The notes under the pieces are model-generated. The model worked only from the letters and a program-made list of their open reading frames with translations. It was not told the origin of the DNA and made no database searches. 64,000 bases of DNA from Ophioderma brevispina (Eukaryota > Echinodermata > Ophiuroidea > Amphilepidida > Ophiodermatidae), in NCBI GenBank assembly GCA_023653785.1, contig JAMKCH010078453.1:1-64000 (forward strand), given 5' to 3'. Below are positions 12,321 through 24,036 of this stretch, one piece after another. Every line of letters starts with the position of its first letter. Within the stretch, counting starts at the first letter, position 1. Position numbers and translations under genes: made by a program.

Positions 12321-13284
12321 GTCGATTAGTTGGTATAGGGGCCAGAAAAGAAAACACTAGGCCCTCATTCACCTGTTTTATGAACGAATTGAGATAAGCT
12401 GGCTTTTCATGTTGCCATCATTTTCAAAGGCTTTTGTGTTCCTTCGTATCCTCAAAACACGGGCGCTCATAGCAGTAACATTCAACTCCCCTGTTACATG
12501 AATACTATGAAGCACATACTATTAGAACAGAATTTTTTGGAGACTATGTTTTTGTACCTACAAATTCGCTTACGCTGACTTGAATGATTTCATTAGGCAT
12601 AGAAGTGATTTTCTCTGCTATCGGACAAGATGTTTCAATAGAATTAGCTTGAATTTGTAATCCCGATTTTAATTCCAACCACAGCACATGCCCCTCGCTC
12701 ACTCCATGCCCATACCTTCGGAAAAAGTACTAGAGGTGACCGATGGGGTTTAAATTTACTATAGCACCATAACTTTAGTCCGATAAGCTTAATTACCGGT
12801 GACTAGCTGACCGTAAGTCTTTCCATGGCACTGGCATCGAGTTATAAACTTCACCCAAAGAAGGTTAGAATAATGATTTAAAATGAAAGAAACATGTGAA
12901 ACATCGTTACTTATCGAAATCTGTTGTTACTATGGCACAGGAACCTAAACACCATTGACCGCTCTCACAATGACCATTTTTAAGAAATGGTAATTAATGG
13001 CAAAATCAATTCTTTTGGTGAATATGATCCTTCTGTGACACCCGAATACAAAAGAACTGCATGTCCGTCCGTGATGAAAAAGTGTCTTTCCGCTGATTTC
13101 ATGTCAATTTTGGTGAAGATATATTTAATTTGATTTAAGTTTTAGAACTTTCATTCACACGTAGTACAGGTCAATATAAAGTGAGATAACTCAGCGTGTT
13201 TTTTTTTCCTAATTTCTGACCTGCTAAGTAATAAAACCATTCTTGTCATTCTTTTTGGTCATCAGGGGCGTAAACGCGTAACTA

Positions 13285-13480
13285 GACCTCTAATCAAGTG
13301 TGGGCAAGGACCGGAAAATTTCTCCCTTGCAGTGGACGGGCTATTTTACAAAGTTCTCCACAATTTCCAGAAGTTGGACCCCAAAAATTCTGATTCAGCA
13401 CCTTTCAAACTATAGAAAAACATCTGCAAACTGTCTTCCCCAACTTCTAGAATGGGATTCTCATTTATAACTTTATAGCC
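13285..13480 (+). repeat. Dispersed repeat related to 54.93-55.05 kb
   Basis: The segment with TTCCAGAAGTTGGACCC, TTCAGCACCTTTCAAAC and AATGGGATTCTCATTTATAA matches 54940-55050 in the same orientation and, less exactly, the minus strand of 50450-50545. It is a diverged copy of the sequence next to the tRNA-Thr genes in the 50-55 kb inverted repeat. Confidence 0.6.
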
Positions 13481-13534
13481 CTACTACTACTTCGTTATGC
13501 TTGATATGCTATATTCAGTTATACGTAACTACAG

Positions 13535-14262
13535 AGGCCCGTATTCTCAAACGATGTTTAACGCTAATCACTTGTTACATCGCAATTTAAACGCCCGCTA
13601 AAATAAAAGCAATTCTCAAAGCATGGTTAACTTTAAATCTTTTTAAATTTTAGCCGAACCTCGTTAACATGCCTAAAACGTTGTTAACTTAGACTTGTTC
13701 CGGGGTAGTTTAAGGCTTGTTTAACTTCACACTTTCGTCAAGTGCCGGATATTTCAGCTTCTATATGATTCGCGTGGTTAACTCAGTTATCACCTCCTTA
13801 AATATCTCTTATCTTTCTTTTCCGAGTCCTCAGTTATTTCTTCTCGTCCATTTTTCTTTGCTTTTCTTTTCATGCTCGTGTTCATCTGTTATAGTATTGA
13901 ATGCTAGCAAGTGCGGCACAACGACATAAAACATTGTTAAATAGGCACGGGCTTTTGTCTCCATCATTTTTACTAAAGCTCCTTAAAACGCGACATTCTT
14001 GAAATTTACCCGTGGGCTTCATGCGTTGCATTTACAACTACGGAAGGCATCGTCTGGCATATAAATTTGTTCACGCACACGTAATGATATAGGCGAAGAT
14101 AAGTCACAGTTCAGTGGATGATATTTACGGCGTTGAAATACAGTGGTTAGCTAAACGACTGTTAACAAATTTAACCTGCGGTTTTTTTAACAGTGCGTTT
14201 AGCTAACCACAGTTTAGGCATAACCACTGTTTATTTTAAACATCGTTTGAGAATACGGCCCT
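13535..14262. mobile_element. MITE with long terminal inverted repeats
   Basis: The left end at 13535-13561 (AGGCCCGTATTCTCAAACG and on to TGTTTAA) is matched by the reverse complement of 14236-14262 with one mismatch. Sub-terminal TTAAC/GTTAA motifs are spread through both halves. There is no transposase. The shorter element at 6976-7484 shares the GGCCnGTATTC end. It is a non-autonomous DNA transposon, superfamily not determined. Confidence 0.75.
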
Positions 14263-14364
14263 AAGTCTAGCAACTTGTTTCTAGAGAATCTGATATGGCA
14301 CACAAGCGACCATACTTCAAAGGGAAATAATATGGGTGTAAACGCACCAGTAATATCATTCAAT

Positions 14365-14388
14365 GGGGCGCGGTGGCCAAGTGCGTAA
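14365..14388 (+). pseudogene. tRNA-Thr 5' fragment
   Basis: GGGGCGCGGTGGCCAAGTGC matches the first third of the tRNA-Thr(CGT) copies and then stops abruptly. It is a truncated copy. Confidence 0.55.
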
Positions 14389-14847
14389 ATATACAGAGGA
14401 ATTTTCCATAAGAATCGCCCCAATTTTTGTCGAACCCCGGTTTTTTGCATATTTGGAATGCTTACTAATTATTAGTCACACCTGAAGTGAATAAGCCGAA
14501 TACGCCGTCTTTGATAGTATTAGCACGGTTTTCTATGGTGACGATTAAAATAACCGGCAAGGTTCAAAACAAGGCTTGTTCGGTTTCTTTGTAACTTGTT
14601 TGTCCAACAAACCTTCGAAACGTTCTCGTAGGTGGTCTACAACCGATCTAGTGAAATTTGAGAGAAATTCGTATCCTGAAAAATCTCCTCCTCCTCCTGT
14701 CACTTTAAGAAAATAAAGCACAATAATACTCAAAATAAAGCACACAAAAAAAGTGATGACATAGGTCGCGGAGATATTATTTTAAATACGACCAATGTTG
14801 TGTTTGTCATTTAACCTCATACATTGGGTGGTGATAACGGTATCAAG

Positions 14848-14921
14848 GGCGCGGTGGCCAATTGGCTAAGGTCGTCTGTCTCGTAAACAGAAGATCGAGG
14901 GTTCGAATCCCTCTCGTGCCT
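14848..14921 (+). tRNA. tRNA-Thr(CGT), possibly pseudogene
   Basis: The acceptor GGCGCGG pairs with TCGTGCC. The anticodon arm TCTGT-CTCGTAA-ACAGA gives anticodon CGT, and the T arm GAGGG-TTCGAAT-CCCTC is intact. Compared with the other copies there is one extra T between the D arm and the anticodon stem, and a G-to-T change in the D loop. Total length is therefore 74. A T run follows directly as a Pol III terminator. Confidence 0.7.
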
Positions 14922-15135
14922 GTTTTTTTTTTTTAAATTTATTTAGGTCTACTTTCTTATAACGACAAATTAGCTCTTTGTAGCAACAGAAAATTAAAGT
15001 TCAGTATAGCAATTACTTAAACAAAACAAAGAGGGGAAGTGAGAGTAAGACAAAGACAGACACAGAAGGACACAGGGACGGACGTATACCACACAGTTTA
15101 TCTGACGTATATCCCACACAATTTATCTAAGGTAA

Positions 15136-15156
15136 ATGGTGAGAGAGAGAGAGAGA
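15136..15156 (+). repeat. (GA)n microsatellite
   Basis: A short run of GA units. Confidence 0.7.
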
Positions 15157-15509
15157 CGTTTGGCCCTTTTTTATTATACTTTTGCTATCTGTAATTCAAA
15201 AAATATTTTACTCAAACATCCATGATGAGTTATTTTTAGATGGCCTCCAAGTCCCAAATCGCATCTTTTGGACTTAATGCATTTTCCTAGCCTCAGAATG
15301 AATATCCAAATGAACTCATGAATATGCATATATACCATCAACAGTTTATGAGTAATACTTGTATCCACCACTGCCCACATACCAAGTTTCGTCAAAATCG
15401 GACTTTGCGTTCTGGTCAAGGTTACCTTTTTTGTAAAATGTTCACGAGAGACTTACATCATACATACCCTATAAAAAGCGTTCGGTTTGATTCGTCCCGA
15501 TTATATTGG

Positions 15510-15728
15510 GAAAACCACTGCTGTGTGGATTTTAACACCCAGTTATGCATACATATTTTTTATCTGGCACTATACTGAGTGAGTAGTAAAGACGTGAAAA
15601 TAAACAGAGAACAACGCTATAAATTGACAAAATGCATCGAGTTGGGCAGGCACAACAAGTTAAGTTCGAGTTGTGGGCCATTCTGGATGCCATCTGAAAT
15701 GGATGCATCGCATTTGGATGGAAATGTG
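15510..15728 (+). repeat. Dispersed repeat, left part (interrupted by a LINE)
   Basis: The sequence from ACCACTGCTGTGTGGATTTT through CCATCTGAAATGGATGCATC to GGATGGAAAT matches 23705-23729 joined to 24037-24230 in the tandem duplication. The right part of the same repeat resumes near 19355. The LINE at 15.7-19.35 kb therefore lies inside this repeat. Confidence 0.65.
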
Positions 15729-15899
15729 TTGGTGTGCGGATGCGTGGTATCGGACAACATGAATTCTCGTTTTCTCGTGCCAAAATCCTCTTTTGATTGC
15801 CATTTACTGGTTCTTGCTCATCATCTGCTGTTATTTGTCATCTGCCGGGTGATTTGATGCCTACTGAACTGGTATCCTCTTGGAATTTTTCAACCCCGC

Positions 15900-16430
15900 T
15901 TGATGTTGAGTGTTTTGGCATCTTGTACTTACCCGCCACTAGACGAAAGTTGTGCACCTTCAGGACTGTGTAAAATTCGGAAGCTTTGCACGGGCTTCAA
16001 CGTACTGTATGTATTACATTTTCATTGCTTTTATTTTGCATTGCCTACCCACATCTTCCTACCCTTGACAGCCTTGATTAACTTTCTTCATTGCTTGCTT
16101 TACTGAAGCTTTTGCTTGTGCATATACGAGTTGCAGTGCATGAGTGCATTTGACTGTAGTGTAGTTACCAACACCACCATAATGCGAGCTTTCATGCTGT
16201 CAGACCTGTGTAAAATTCGGAAGCTTTGCACCGGCGTCAACGTATTGCATGTATTACATTTTCATTGCTTTTATTTTGCATTGCCTACCCACATCTTCCT
16301 ACCCTTGACAGCCTGACATCATTGGTTGCCCTACTGAAGTTCGCTGTGCATGCATGCCATATTTGTTATCATTACCATCATGGCTCAAATGTAGTAGCGT
16401 AGTTACCAACATCATCATGCGAGTGTTCAT
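15900..16430 (+). repeat. Tandem ~241-bp repeat at the LINE 5' end
   Basis: A 112-bp segment beginning CTGTGTAAAATTCGGAAGC (about 15966) recurs about 241 bases later (about 16206) with few changes. Weaker related segments (GTAGTTACCAACA and ATGCGAG) are near 16162 and 16403. The block ends about 130 bases before the first LINE open frame. Tandem monomers in a LINE 5' region can act as promoter units, but that role is inferred here. Confidence 0.7.
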
Positions 16431-16559
16431 GCTGAGCTATATCAGCTATGTGTATGTTTATCTTATTATTAAACTTCATTCTTTCACTTGATACTTCTTG
16501 TTGGGGATGTAGAGTGTAACCCCGGCCCTCGCACACCTAAATATCCGCGTGGGGAGTGT

Positions 16560-19320
16560 AATAAGGCTTGTTGTGTAGAGGTGCTAAAGCCAGCATACTG
16601 TGTGAGGTATGTGATGTGTGGTTTCATTCAGAGTGTGTAGAGCTTTCTGACTCTGCCTTGGACATCCTTGGCCGAAGTGATCTCCCATGGAAGTGTTATC
16701 GCTGTGTTTACCCAATTTTTCATCAGGGCTTTTCAACTCCACTGTATTAGATGGATCTATCGGCAGTGATATATCCAACAATGATACCCACCCTCTCCAA
16801 AAATTGAAGCTCTACAAATTCATGTCATCCTGGTTCTCCTCTTGCCAAATCTTCACCTAGTAGCAAAATTTAAAAAGCCACCAATCTTCTCAGAACCTCC
16901 GTCTACTTGTGAATTTTCAGAGCATTTGTAGAAGCGTGAGGAATTATGGAGTGTTTAGGATGCAGTCAAGCCACATGTTATTTTTGGGTGCGAAACTTGG
17001 CTCAACCACGCATTACCAATGGGGAAATCTTCCTCCTGGATATGACATTCATTGCATTGATTGCAAGGATGGTTACGGTGGTGTATTACTTGCTATTCAT
17101 TGTAGTTTGAATAACCACCGTATTACTATCAAGTCTGAGACAGAGATAGTTGCTGCAAAGATCACCAATGATAAACACACTATTGTCGTTGCCTCCTTGT
17201 ATAGACCTACTAATAATGACATCAAGTGCATGCAGGATCTGTCAGCACAATTTGTCAATTGTGCCAAAACAACCCAGGTGCAGCAGTTAGGATAGCTGGC
17301 GATATAAACCTGCCAGACATTGACTGGGTGACCTCTAGCGTCACTTCTCACCATACAAACGTGGCATCAATGATCCGCCGAACCTTCTTGACACAGCTGG
17401 TCTTGAGCAAAGTGTTTATTTCCCAACCAGAGGGGACAACAACCCGGATATCATTGTGACCAACAGGCCTTCACTCACTAACAGGTGTTCTGGACTTCCA
17501 GCCTTAAGTGACCATGATCTAGTTTTTATGGATGCGAATATGCGGGCTGAAAGGAGAAAACCAATTCGGCGTAAGATCCTACTTTGGAAAAAGGCCAATA
17601 TTAACACCATTCGCTCAAGAGTCCAACAGATGTCTGCCTAGTATGTCTCCAACAGATGTCTGCCGAGTATGTCTCCAAATTTTCTCTTGCCACGCCAGTT
17701 GAAGACCTTGCAAATACCTTGCAACTTGAATTGGACAAGATCATCAATGAATGTATGCCATCTAAGATGAGTTTTTCAAGAGTCAATCAACCTTGGTTCA
17801 ATACAGAAACAAAACGCATCCTCAGAAGAAGACCCGTCACACAAATAAAGCCAGGGACTGGATCCCGTTTCCACTCCTCGAAAAGGAGGCTCAAAAAGTG
17901 TGCCGTAATTCGTACAACAAATATGTTCATGATGTCATTCACAGTGAACCCGCAGGTGGTAGGAACAAGAAATTGGGGCTTTATAGTGAAAGGTAAGCGA
18001 TGTCATCACGTAGGAGTTGCACCACTGAAAGAAGGTGGTTTCTACACTCCGACCCTAAAGCTAAAGCCAACATCTTGAATAGACAATTTAAATTTGTCTC
18101 CTCAATTGATAGTGGCACTCCACTTCCTGAACTAGATGACCAGGACTTCCCTTCTATGGAAAACATCATTGTGAGTGAGAATGGCGTGATCAAGCTCTTG
18201 AAAACCTTGAAACCCTTCACTGTCACAGGGCCAGATGGGATACCTACTATGCTCCTGAAACAAACTGCTGTGGAGATTTCTTCAGCTGTAACACTTCTTC
18301 TTCAGGCTTCAGTCAACCAGGGGAGAGTGCCATCATAGTGGAAGAAAGCACATATTGTTTCTTTGTTCACGAAAGGAAGCCGTTCCGACGCTGCCAATAC
18401 ATACTTATCTCACTGACATCGGTGCTCTGTAAACTGTGCGAACACATTATACATTGTGCTGTGATTCAATATCTCTCCCAAGCAAAGATCATGTGAAACA
18501 CGACTTATCTGCATGATGGATGACCTTGAGAAGGGAATAGACAACAAGTCGCGAATAGATGTAGTCCTTCTCGATTACGAGAAGGCTTTCGACAAAGTTC
18601 GCACCGACATCTACCGAAAAAGGTCCAGCACTATGGCATTAGAGGCAGGACTTTGGAATGGATATCTGATATCCTCCACTCTCGCAAGCAATCTGCCCTT
18701 GTTGAGGGACAGGAGAGCAGCCAAGCCATTGTTTCATCTGGTGTGCCACAAGGGAGTGTCCTTGGTCCCATTCTTTTCTTGATCTTTATCCATGATCTAC
18801 CATACTGCTACTGCATCTCAAGTTCAACAACAGTCATTCTCCTGTTGATGCCGCCAGCCTATACCGAAGGATTTGGACGCCCTGCAAGAATGGGAATCAA
18901 AGTAGCTGATGCGCTTGTGCAAATCACCAACAAGAGGTATCAAATTCTGCTCTCTACCATCCACGATCATGTCTTTGAGGTTGTCAACTCTGCCTAAATA
19001 TGTGGGCAATCCATTGTCGAATTCAAAAAACGAAAATGGCACCAGGGCCCATTTTTCTCTAGGAATCTGTATGCCAGGTCCTTCTTCCCAAGAACCATCC
19101 GGAATTGGAACAGCCTGTCAGTTGGATCCTGCTGCATGTCATTCTTCATTGCCGTCAAAATTTGCATTTGAGGGGAACATTGGTTTTGAAGTAACTTTCT
19201 TTCTACCAGATTTGTTTTAATTGGACCTGTATATATTTTGACCACCTGTGAACTTTCTGTTGCTGTGATGATGCTGTTGAAACGAAGGCCCACCACACTC
19301 AGTAGGTTTTCCTCACCCAT
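16560..19320 (+). pseudogene. Decayed LINE: PHD-like finger, endonuclease, reverse transcriptase
   Basis: The first open frame (16568-16750) has a PHD-like finger with CEVCDVWFHSEC and WKCYRC. Endonuclease pieces follow: VASLYRPTNND near 17190, AGDINLPDIDW near 17300 and SDHDLVFMD near 17500. Reverse transcriptase continues with GPDGIP near 18230, LLDYEKAFDKV near 18565 and SGVPQGSVLGPILF near 18737. The YADD box expected near 18840 is not readable intact. A C-terminal piece with FFPRTIRNWNSLS is near 19080. The order and motifs fit CR1/jockey-group LINEs that carry a PHD-type finger ahead of the endonuclease. Several frameshifts break it, and a local 27-bp duplication sits at 17640-17690. 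Confidence 0.8.
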
Positions 19321-19354
19321 TGAGGGCAGCCCTTTTCGGAAGATGAAATATGAA

Positions 19355-19560
19355 ACATCTTCGAAATAATAAAAGCTAGTAAAAAGCCTAATAAAAGGAC
19401 CATCAATTCTTGTATTAGCTCCCCTCCCCTTGATAAAGAGTAAGGGATATGTCCGTCAGTGTACTGTTTGGTCTCCTCTTCCTCTTCCCCGATCTGGTTT
19501 GATTATTTCACCCATGGAAGAAGAAAAGAAAGAGAAGAGATAAAAGGAAACCACTTGCTT
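19355..19560 (+). repeat. Dispersed repeat, right part after LINE insertion
   Basis: The segment with AATAAAAGGACCATCAATT, GATATGTCCGTC and CTCTTCCCC matches 24240-24370 and its duplicate near 27875-28005. It continues the repeat whose left part is at 15510-15728. Confidence 0.65.
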
Positions 19561-19879
19561 GGACCAATCCATTCTGCCGCCTAAATAATTGCATTGTTTA
19601 TTCATATCCTACAACTAAGGGGCCCTTCCGAGGATAATCATAATCCGATTTGCTCGCTCGAGAAAATTCGCAGTTGTGGTTGTTTCTTTATTGCGTAAAG
19701 GTTCCGGGTGATCGGGAATCAGCGACATCAGCACGCGATGCATTGCTGGTGGGAAGGACAATACTCAAACATAATGGCGGCTTACAATTGAAACCGGTGT
19801 GTGAAAGCAGATATTTTAAGCCATGTGACACATTTACCCCTGTTAATTTACCCCTAACGGGACGAGAACTTATTATGTG

Positions 19880-20830
19880 AAATTGATACCCCTAGCGGTA
19901 GTTGTGCAAAGTTGTCAAAACTACTACATGTTCAAACCAAAATGTTACTATGAACTCAATTTCTAATTTGACCCATTTTTATTTATCGGGATTAACTGGT
20001 ATCACTTCGGTTATATGATCATAGGACATTTCTAATGGTTTCATTAACACAATCAATTTATACTTGAACATGTTGAAGGTAATATTTAGAAATTTGTGTC
20101 AAGTATTTTTCGAAGTTCACGTTTTTGGCCGGCGCCCATATGATTGAAAGTCATGTTACAAACTTTAAAGTATCAGAAAATACATTTCTTGTGTCTAACA
20201 ACATAATCTAAGTACATCATCAATTGTTTATTTTTTATCGCAGGTATTGTGTAATGGCATATTTAAAATGTTTAGATTTGGATTACATTTTGAATTGTGG
20301 AGTAGGACTCAATGTTACAAGCGCCATGCATTTGTTCATGGGGTCCTATAGTATATCTAGTAACTCCATAGTTGGATAATTTAGAGGGTTGATTGAATAG
20401 ATAATTATCATTTATGGCGCGCCATCTGGATTTCTCAAAATGCTTAAGGATGCCCAGGTGGCACCCCTGAGATCTTATTACACACTCTACTATCATTTTC
20501 AGCAGAAAGGAAGAAAAATTGGTCATTACTCAATTTTACGTCAGCGATATGTTGGACCATGGCTACCCGACTAGTAAGTAATTGTCCTAGATATATAGCA
20601 AACCTATACCGTTTAATCCTTAGCACCAGATGAACATGTTCTTATTTACACCTTCTGTGTTACCAATCCCGTTAAGATCTTTGTTCCACTTGACACTCTT
20701 CCACATCTCAATGCTCAAGGATGCAAAAGTTTCATCATCGAGATTTGGAATCATCAGTCAATATGCCTAGAAACCATCAAAACAATTCATGCAGACTCTT
20801 TTGCAATGTGAAATAAAAGTGACAGGTCTA
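19880..20830 (+). repeat. Dispersed repeat family A, copy 1
   Basis: This segment aligns with 22540-23420 through landmarks such as TGTCAAAACTACTACATGTT, TATACTTGAACATGTTGAAG, TGTTACAAGCGCCATGCA and AACCATCAAAACA. The copies differ by many small indels. No long open frame is conserved between them, so the family looks noncoding. Confidence 0.75.
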
Positions 20831-20845
20831 TGGTTCTAACCTCCG

Positions 20846-21003
20846 GTGGGGGTGCCCTAAGTCCGGGGCTCCAAGACGATAACGGAATAAAGCGTGAAAA
20901 CTATGTTTGTCGTAGAATGATTCAACTGGGATCGATTGGCCCATTGTTCACCATTGTTCCCGGACTATTGAGTACGCCGGACAATGTTACTTATACCGGT
21001 CAA
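20846..21003 (+). repeat. Dispersed repeat family B, copy 1
   Basis: The segment with AGTCCGGGGCTCCA, GACGATAACGGAATAAAG and CATTGTTCCCGGACTAT matches 55595-55738 in the same orientation. It holds repeated CCGG motifs and no open frame shared with the other copy. Confidence 0.7.
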
Positions 21004-21009
21004 CACGCC

Positions 21010-21930
21010 CAGGGGGTTCTTGATTTTGATATTGGAACCCATGCTACGTTCAAAAAAAAAGGGTAACTTAGCTGCAAATGCGGGAACACCGCTAGGGGTA
21101 TCATTTCACAATAATCAAAGTTCTAGTCCCGTAGGGGATAAATTAACAGGGGGAAATGTTGTAAATGTTTTTCACAATGGCTTCAAACGATATATATATG
21201 TTCATTTGTTCTAAGTTTACAAAAGTAATAGGTCCCTATGTCTACACGTTTGTGTTGTGAACGACAGGCAAAAAATTTCTCATTCGGGTAAACATTTCAA
21301 TTGGTGTGAATTGTTCGTAATGGAAAGTGACAAAACCAGTGAATATACATTTACTTTATGTTATACTCTAGATATCTACAGAGGCCAGAGTGCTGATCAC
21401 AGACCCTGTGTGCCTTAAAGTGCGCCGGAAATGCCAAATAGAATTGATTTGGTTTGTGTCAAGTCTCAAGGATGGACCAGAAAGCATTCAATATTATGGG
21501 CTGTTTGATGACGTCATTTGTGGGGGTGGTAACCATTGGATTTATCAGAGAGTAATCGAAAATTCCAGATGATTGGTGTGAATCTATTCATGCCACTGAC
21601 TGATATCAATAGTTACACAAATGATGTCATTTGGGCAAGTGTATTCTTTTTCTGGCCCTGTATTATTGCAATGGAATGTCGCACAAAGATTGAAGTAAGT
21701 TTATCATCCCATTTCCTGGACCTTTAACACGAAATTCCCTCTTAAACTTAATTATATAACCCCATGTGAAACAAATCACAATATTTTACATTGCCTAGCT
21801 ATACAACCATCTAAGAATTTGGAGCCATTTTGAAGTAACTGTGCATTATGTTTTTTTTTTACCCCAGGCCTACTATGTTAAACGCAAAGTCATTGTTTTA
21901 GAAATCCTCATGTGACCGTACAGTGAGTCT
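21010..21930. other. No gene recognised
   Basis: Short open frames only, none with family motifs. Confidence 0.45.
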
Positions 21931-21939
21931 GGACACAAT

Positions 21940-22450
21940 TTTTTTTGCTGAAAATGATAGATTAGGGTGTGTAGAATAGAATCTGCCGGGTGCCATCTGG
22001 CATCCGTTTTTTTTTTTTTTTTTTGAGCATATTGAGAATCGCAAGATGGCGTCCGCCATAACGATCATTTCGGTAGTTCAAGGCAACTATGGAAATTGGA
22101 GGGGGGGGGGATCAAACTAATGGAGGGTTACTAGATAATACTCTAAGATCCACTGAAGCAAGTTGTATGGCACTCTTGTAACATAAATATACTTCAAATT
22201 CAAATGGAAGCGAAATCCAAGGAGTAATTTTAAAATATGAGCTATAACTGTCAAATACCTGTCGATAAAATGAGACGAGAAGTACTTTAGCTTTGTGTTA
22301 GACACATTCAATGCACTTTCTGATACTTTTAAACTTGTAACATACAGTCAATCAATGATGGCCGCCAAAACGTGGAACCTTCACAAAATACTTGACAGCA
22401 AAGTGGGGTTATAAGTATTAGAGCCTTCAAATCGAAATCAATTTTGTCAA
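21940..22450 (-). repeat. Dispersed repeat family A, inverted copy
   Basis: Read on the minus strand, this segment parallels 22660-23130. Shared marks include CAGGTATTTG, CTCATTTTATCG, GGCGGACGCCATCTTG, GGCACCCGGCAGATT and ATCATTTTCAGCA. A poly-T run of more than 20 bases at about 22004-22024 and a poly-G run near 22100 interrupt it. Together with the next copy it makes an inverted pair. Confidence 0.65.
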
Positions 22451-22539
22451 TGGACATTAGAATGTACCTTGATCCAACCAAAGGACAACATACATTCAAT
22501 TTGTTTTAAATGCGGCCAAAATCACGAAAAAACTAATAT

Positions 22540-23420
22540 GGTCAAAGTTGTCAAAACTACTACATGTTCCCATATATTGCACTCAATTTATAATTTGACC
22601 CATTTTATTATCGGGATTACCTGGTATCAAGTGGTTATGATCATAGGTACATTTCTAATGGTTTCATTAACACAATAATTTATACTTGAACATGTTGAAG
22701 TAATATTTTAGACTTTGTGTTCAAGTATTTTTTCGAAGATATCCCGTTTTTGGCTGCCATAGTGATTAAAGTCATGTTACACTTTAAAAGTTATCAAAAT
22801 ACATTTATTGTGGTCAACAACCTAATCTAAGTACTTCATGTTTATTTTTTTCGCAGGTATTTGTGTTATATTGGCATATTTAATTTTTTTTAGATTGGCT
22901 TCCATTTTGAATTTGGAGTATGACTCAATGTTACAAGCGCCATGCAGTTGTTCATTGGGTCTGCTATATTATATCAGTAACTCCATAGTTTGATAATAGA
23001 GGGTTGATAGATATTATCATTTATGGCGACGCCATCTTGGCTTTCTCAAAATGCCAAGGATGGCCCAGGGCACCCGGCAGATTATTATTCTACACACCCT
23101 ACTCTATCATTTTCAGCAGAAAAATTGTGTCCATACTCAATTTTACGGTATGCCATAAGTTGGACCATGCTACCGACTAGTAATTGTCCTAGATATATAG
23201 CAAACTATACCGTTTTAATCCTTATAACCAGAATGAACATGTCTATACACCTTGTAATCCCGAAGATCTTTGTTAATTATCTCTTCCACATCTCAATGCT
23301 CAAGGATGCAAAAGTTGCATCCTCTGAGATTTGGAAATCAGCAGTCAATATTGCCCCTAGAAACCATCAAAACATTTCCATGCCGACTATTTTGGCAAGG
23401 TGATATGCAAGGTCTATGGT
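22540..23420 (+). repeat. Dispersed repeat family A, copy 3
   Basis: Same landmarks as at 19880-20830. Its last ~100 bases (from about 23303) are also the start of the 3.63-kb tandem duplication, and match 26939-27030 with several small indels. Confidence 0.7.
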
Positions 23421-23511
23421 TCTACCTCTGGACTAATTTCAATAATTTGCTACTGAACTTTCCTCCCGTTGTTACTGAGATATAATTTGTCGTTGAAAAA
23501 TTTAAAAAAAC

Positions 23512-23584
23512 AGGCACGAGAGGGATTCGAACCCTCGATCTTCTGTTTACGAGACAGATGCCTTAGCCACTTGGCCACCGCGCC
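23512..23584 (-). tRNA. tRNA-Thr(CGT)
   Basis: 73 bases fold as a full cloverleaf: acceptor GGCGCGG with TCGTGCC, anticodon arm TCTGT-CTCGTAA-ACAGA (anticodon CGT), and T arm GAGGG-TTCGAAT-CCCTC. A and B boxes are present. The base before the anticodon stem is A where the other copies have G. A T run on the 3' side (minus strand) serves as terminator. CCA is not encoded, as expected for a eukaryote. Confidence 0.85.
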
Positions 23585-23729
23585 CTTGATATTCATACTA
23601 ATGACGTATTTTAACACCTTATTCTTAGCTACTGAAGTAGCTATACAAGTTTAAATCGGATTTCTGTGATATTCTCTGTTCGTGACAAACACAATCATTG
23701 GAAAAACCACTGTTGTGTGGATTTTAACA

Positions 23730-24036
23730 GAAGCGGCTAGGGGCCGACCAGGTAACCTCGTCAATCAAGACGATTATGGTATGTGTGCGGTTTATTCCGT
23801 TAATGTGTTTATTTAAGTATTACAAAAACGATTTTCTGCCGGTTTGAGTTTCGTGCCGTGCGTCTATAGGCGCTCGTCTTGTAATCAAGAGGTCCTGGGT
23901 TCGATTCCCACTTTTGGCGTATAATTTTAATCTACTATTTTTGGGACTTAGAGATTGCAGTGGAAACTTCAGAGTTGGCTAAACTGCGATTTACATGGTA
24001 AGTATAGGGTTACCTGTTCGGCCCCTAGCCGCTTGT
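23730..24036. mobile_element. 307-bp inverted-repeat element with 10-bp target duplication
   Basis: The left end 23731-23757 (AAGCGGCTAGGGGCCGACC and on) is matched by the reverse complement of 24008-24034 with one mismatch. GATTTTAACA flanks it at 23720-23729 and 24037-24046. The related locus at 15510-15728 has a single GATTTTAACA (15528-15537) and no insert, so an empty site is visible. A 9-11 bp target duplication suits Mutator-like elements, but no transposase is present and the assignment is tentative. Confidence 0.8.
23851..23920 (+). pseudogene. tRNA-like sequence inside the inverted-repeat element
   Basis: CTCGTCTTGTAATCAAGAGG resembles an anticodon arm with TGT, and GGTTCGATTCCCAC is a good B box. 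Only three or four acceptor bases pair, and the anticodon stem does not fit a 5+7+5 arm. I read it as a degraded tRNA (perhaps Thr-TGT) carried by the element. Confidence 0.5.

Noticed and set aside
23469..23654. Open frame with REGFEPSIFCLRDRCLSHLATA, also at 27104, 55065 and 9849 (related)
   Set aside because: It is translation through the antisense of tRNA-Thr(CGT), not a protein gene.
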